From NCBI GenBank assembly GCA_041565695.1, contig JBFGUI010000081.1:1-15111 (forward strand): a stretch of 15,111 nucleotides of DNA, written 5' to 3'. The DNA is from Pelagibius sp041565695 (lineage in GTDB: Bacteria; Pseudomonadota; Alphaproteobacteria; Kiloniellales; Kiloniellaceae). The notes beneath the pieces were generated by a model. That model had not been told where the DNA came from, ran no database searches, and saw only the letters and a program-made list of their open reading frames with translations. The position numbers and the translations under genes are program-made. Below are positions 13,072 through 15,111 of this stretch, piece after piece; the first letter of the stretch is position 1, and each line of letters starts with the position of its first letter.

Positions 13072-14658
13072 TCAGTTCTTGGTGACGGCGTGGTAGCGGT
13101 TGTCGTCGAACGCCGGGCCGATGATGAAGCCCTTGGTGTCGGCGCGCACGCCCGCCACCTCGATCTGCTGGAACATGATGACGAAGGGCGAGGTCGCCTG
13201 GTGGACCTTCTGGACCTCCAGGTACATCTCGGCCCGCTTCGCCGGATCGCGCTCCAGCACCGCCGCGTCGGCCATCTTGGTCATCTCCGGGATGTCCCAG
13301 GCGTTGCGCCAGGCCAGCGGCTTGGACTTGGCATCGTCCGAGTTATCCGGGTTGCGCGCGAAGGTATCGGCGTTGGTGTGCGGGTCCTGGTAGTCCGGGC
13401 CCCAGCGGCCGATGTAGATGTCGTGGTTGCGCGCCCGGTACTTGGTCAGCGTCTGCTTGCCGTCGCCGGGGATGATCTCCAGCTCGACGCCGGCCTGGGC
13501 GAAGGTCGACTGGATCGACTGCGCCATCTCCATGATCGGCGAGGTGTTGCGGGTGTCCATGGTGACCTTGAAGCCGTTGGGATAGCCCGCCTTGGCCAGC
13601 AGCTGTTTGGCCTTGTTGACGTCCAGGGAATAGGGCGTCGCCTCCAGCGCGCCGAGGAAGCCCTTGGGCAGGAAGGCCTGGTGCACCTTCATCAGGTCGC
13701 GCACGATGGTGCCCTCCATGCCCTTGTAGTCGATCAGGTACTTCAGCGCCTCGCGCACCTCGGGCTTGGACAGGGCCGCGTTCTTCTGGCTGAGGCCGAG
13801 GTAGTAGATCGCGCCCTTGACGCCTTCCTGGATGTTGACGTCCGGGTTCTTGCGCAGGCCCTCCAGCTGATCCGGGCCCAGGTTGCGGGCGATGTCGATG
13901 TCGCCCTTCTCCAGCAGCAGCTGCTGGGTCGCCGGCTCGACGATGTGGCGGATGATGACCCGCTTCATGGCCGGGGCGCCGCCCCAGTAGTCGTCGTTGC
14001 GGTCGAGGGTCAGCGACTCGTTGGGCTTCCAGGCGCCCAGCTTGAAGGGGCCGACGCCGGCGTAGTTGGTGCGCAGCCACGCGTGGCCCAGGTCGCCGTC
14101 CGTCTCGTGCGCCATGACGGTCTTCTTGTCGACGATCGAGCTGATCGTGGCGGTCAGGCAGTAGAGCACGAAGGTCGGCGCGTATGCCTTGTCGGTCTCC
14201 AGCGTCAGTGTCATGTCGTCGACCGCCTTGATCTTGTCGCGCACGTTCTCCTTGGTGAAGCCGAATTGCGTCAGGATGAAGGCCGGCGACTTGTCGAGGA
14301 CGATGGCGCGCTGCAGCGAGAAGGCCGCGTCCTCGGCGGTCATCGGGTTGCCCGAGGGGAACACGATGCCGGGGCGCATCTTGAAGGTGAAGGTCCTGCC
14401 GTCGTCGGAGATGGTCCAGGATTCGGCGGCGACGCCGAAGATGTTCGAGACGTCGTCGTAGTCGTAGCCGATCAGCCGGTCATAGGTGTTGCCGGCGAAC
14501 TCGGCGCCGGAGAACTCGAAGATCTCGGCGGGGTCGAGGGTGATGATGTCGTCGAACTGCGAGGCCATGACGAGCACGTCACGCGGTGTCTCGGCATGAG
14601 ATGACAGCGGCGCGACGGCAATGAATGCCGCCACGACACAGGAGAATAGCTTTCTCAC
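13072..14658 (-). CDS. Periplasmic substrate-binding protein of a peptide/nickel-type ABC importer (SBP family 5)
   Basis: This 528-residue secreted protein is the first gene of the operon and supplies ligand specificity. A signal peptide (MRKLFSCVVAAFIAVAPLSSHA, cleavage expected before ETP) is followed by the family 5 fold: FAGNTYDRLIGYDYDDVSNI (54-73), the diagnostic region FPSGNPMTAEDAAFSLQRA (100-118), VGPFKLGAWKPNESLTLDRN (202-221) and the C-terminal RWGPDYQDPHTN (418-429). Seen alone, these do not separate di- or oligopeptides from nickel, opines, sugars or other ligands bound by this family. The GTG at 14658 has AGGGAGA placed 7 nt upstream. No lipobox is present, so the protein should be free in the periplasm. 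The 5-nt gap to the DppB-like gene supports one transcript for all five genes. Confidence 0.93.
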   Translation of the reverse strand: MRKLFSCVVAAFIAVAPLSSHAETPRDVLVMASQFDDIITLDPAEIFEFSGAEFAGNTYDRLIGYDYDDVSNIFGVAAESWTISDDGRTFTFKMRPGIVFPSGNPMTAEDAAFSLQRAIVLDKSPAFILTQFGFTKENVRDKIKAVDDMTLTLETDKAYAPTFVLYCLTATISSIVDKKTVMAHETDGDLGHAWLRTNYAGVGPFKLGAWKPNESLTLDRNDDYWGGAPAMKRVIIRHIVEPATQQLLLEKGDIDIARNLGPDQLEGLRKNPDVNIQEGVKGAIYYLGLSQKNAALSKPEVREALKYLIDYKGMEGTIVRDLMKVHQAFLPKGFLGALEATPYSLDVNKAKQLLAKAGYPNGFKVTMDTRNTSPIMEMAQSIQSTFAQAGVELEIIPGDGKQTLTKYRARNHDIYIGRWGPDYQDPHTNADTFARNPDNSDDAKSKPLAWRNAWDIPEMTKMADAAVLERDPAKRAEMYLEVQKVHQATSPFVIMFQQIEVAGVRADTKGFIIGPAFDDNRYHAVTKN

Positions 14659-14866
14659 CGTTAAGTCTCCCTGAAATGCGCCTCAATCGGAGGCCCTTGA
14701 TAACTTTAGGAAATTCTTTGCGGCGCTCTTTAGATGTGCGGCCATTTTAACCAAGCCGCGGGCCCGGTCCATAGGCGATCTCTCCGATCCCCGTTCGCTT
14801 TGTATGCCGACAATCGCCGCCCTCGGCCCCCCGCCACCCCAAGGCTGTCGTTCCGGGACTTGCCTA

Positions 14867-14887
14867 TCCCGGCGCCTGATGCCGGGA
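14867..14887. repeat. Short palindrome of dispersed-repeat type
   Basis: TCCCGGC (14867-14873) and GCCGGGA (14881-14887) form a perfect 7-bp stem around GCCTGAT. Neighbouring words (TTCCGGGACTTGCC before it; TCATTGCCGGGCTTGATCC at 14961-14979) resemble the scattered CCGGG-rich intergenic repeats common in alphaproteobacteria. The second copy lacks its matching arm. Confidence 0.5.
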
Positions 14888-14983
14888 AGCCCCGGGCCCA
14901 TTGGCCTGTCCGTACGATCGAACCTGAAGACCTTCCCCTCCGGATTGCCCCCTCCGACGGTCATTGCCGGGCTTGATCCACTG

Positions 14984-15063
14984 CTGTCCCGATAAACTTC
15001 AATCCAAGTCCGGAAATGGATTCAGGCTCAATGCCTTGGTGTCGGACGCTGCGGTCGGGACAG
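14984..15063. repeat. 9-bp inverted repeat flanking a 62-bp spacer
   Basis: CTGTCCCGA (14984-14992) and TCGGGACAG (15055-15063) are perfect inverted copies. Within the spacer, AATCCA (15001-15006) and TGGATT (15017-15022) form a smaller inverted pair. It could be a remnant of a small mobile or dispersed repeat. No flanking target duplication is visible, and the element may extend past the right edge. Confidence 0.4.
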
Positions 15064-15111
15064 GGAATGTGCCTAAGCGGCAGATGGCTGGAAGCGGAAA
15101 GGGTGTCACCC

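Larger units (their letters stand above)
14659..15111. other. Upstream region of the importer operon: no supported gene
   Basis: This 453-bp stretch holds the promoter region of the minus-strand operon. The A/T-richest part, about 14700-14755, is the likely promoter zone, but I could not assign -35 and -10 boxes with good spacing. Short frames exist on both strands but have no family resemblance. An ATG-led plus-strand frame from 15016 is still open at the right edge, yet too short to judge. The section from about 14840 onward looks like decayed dispersed intergenic repeats. Confidence 0.5.

Noticed and set aside
11696..13096. Plus-strand open frame of 466 codons opposite the permeases
   Set aside because: Antisense shadow with His/Gln/Arg-rich content and no recognisable domain.
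13057..14604. Plus-strand open frame of 515 codons opposite the substrate-binding protein
   Set aside because: Valine/arginine/glycine-rich antisense shadow; the minus strand has a signal peptide and family 5 motifs.
14683..14964. Minus-strand frame of 93 codons upstream of the importer operon
   Set aside because: No family resemblance, lies across palindromic repeat sequence and the likely promoter, and has no convincing ribosome-binding site.

Overview
The window is uniformly GC-rich (about two thirds G+C by eye) and looks like an alphaproteobacterial chromosome. The evidence for that is a cysteine-free L31 next to a DUF1465/RcdA-type gene and a large ABC exporter, an IbpA-type small heat-shock gene behind a ROSE-like leader, and dispersed intergenic repeats of a kind common in that class. 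The order Rhodospirillales is a reasonable guess, but nothing here proves it. I see no rRNA, tRNA, CRISPR array, prophage or intact insertion sequence.

Layout. Positions 1-723 (minus) hold the N-terminal half of an MsbA-like ABC exporter that runs off the left edge. Divergent from it is rpmE (1022-1243, plus), with a good promoter and a strong terminator. Convergent with rpmE is an rcdA/DUF1465 gene (1356-1826, minus). Next is a heat-shock unit: a possible RpoH-type promoter, a ROSE-like RNA thermometer and ibpA (2160-2630), closed by a strong terminator. A three-gene plus-strand operon follows (2816-4820): a LemA-family lipoprotein, a secreted TPM-domain protein with a glycine-rich tail, and a membrane-anchored TPM-domain protein. 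Its last gene overlaps the 3' end of a convergent MFS transporter gene (4802-6001, minus) by 19 bp.

Divergent from the MFS gene is a membrane sensor histidine kinase (6210-7778) whose periplasmic domain carries a c-type heme motif. Just downstream on the same strand are fetA and fetB (7835-9243), an ABC system related to the E. coli FetAB iron exporter. A compound palindromic repeat (9256-9397) separates fetB from a five-gene minus-strand peptide/nickel-type ABC importer operon. That operon is read from 14658 down to 9407: substrate-binding protein, two permeases, two ATPases, nearly all with 1-4 nt overlaps. The last 450 bp hold its upstream region and decayed inverted repeats, with no gene I can support.

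Most of the window is ordinary housekeeping and transport content. The items most worth a second look are the thermometer in front of ibpA, and the heme-c sensor kinase with no response regulator in view that sits beside an iron exporter. Smaller items are the FetA-like ATPase without the usual Q-loop glutamine, both peptide-transporter ATPases lacking the usual cysteine-containing C-terminal extension, and the repeat after fetB.
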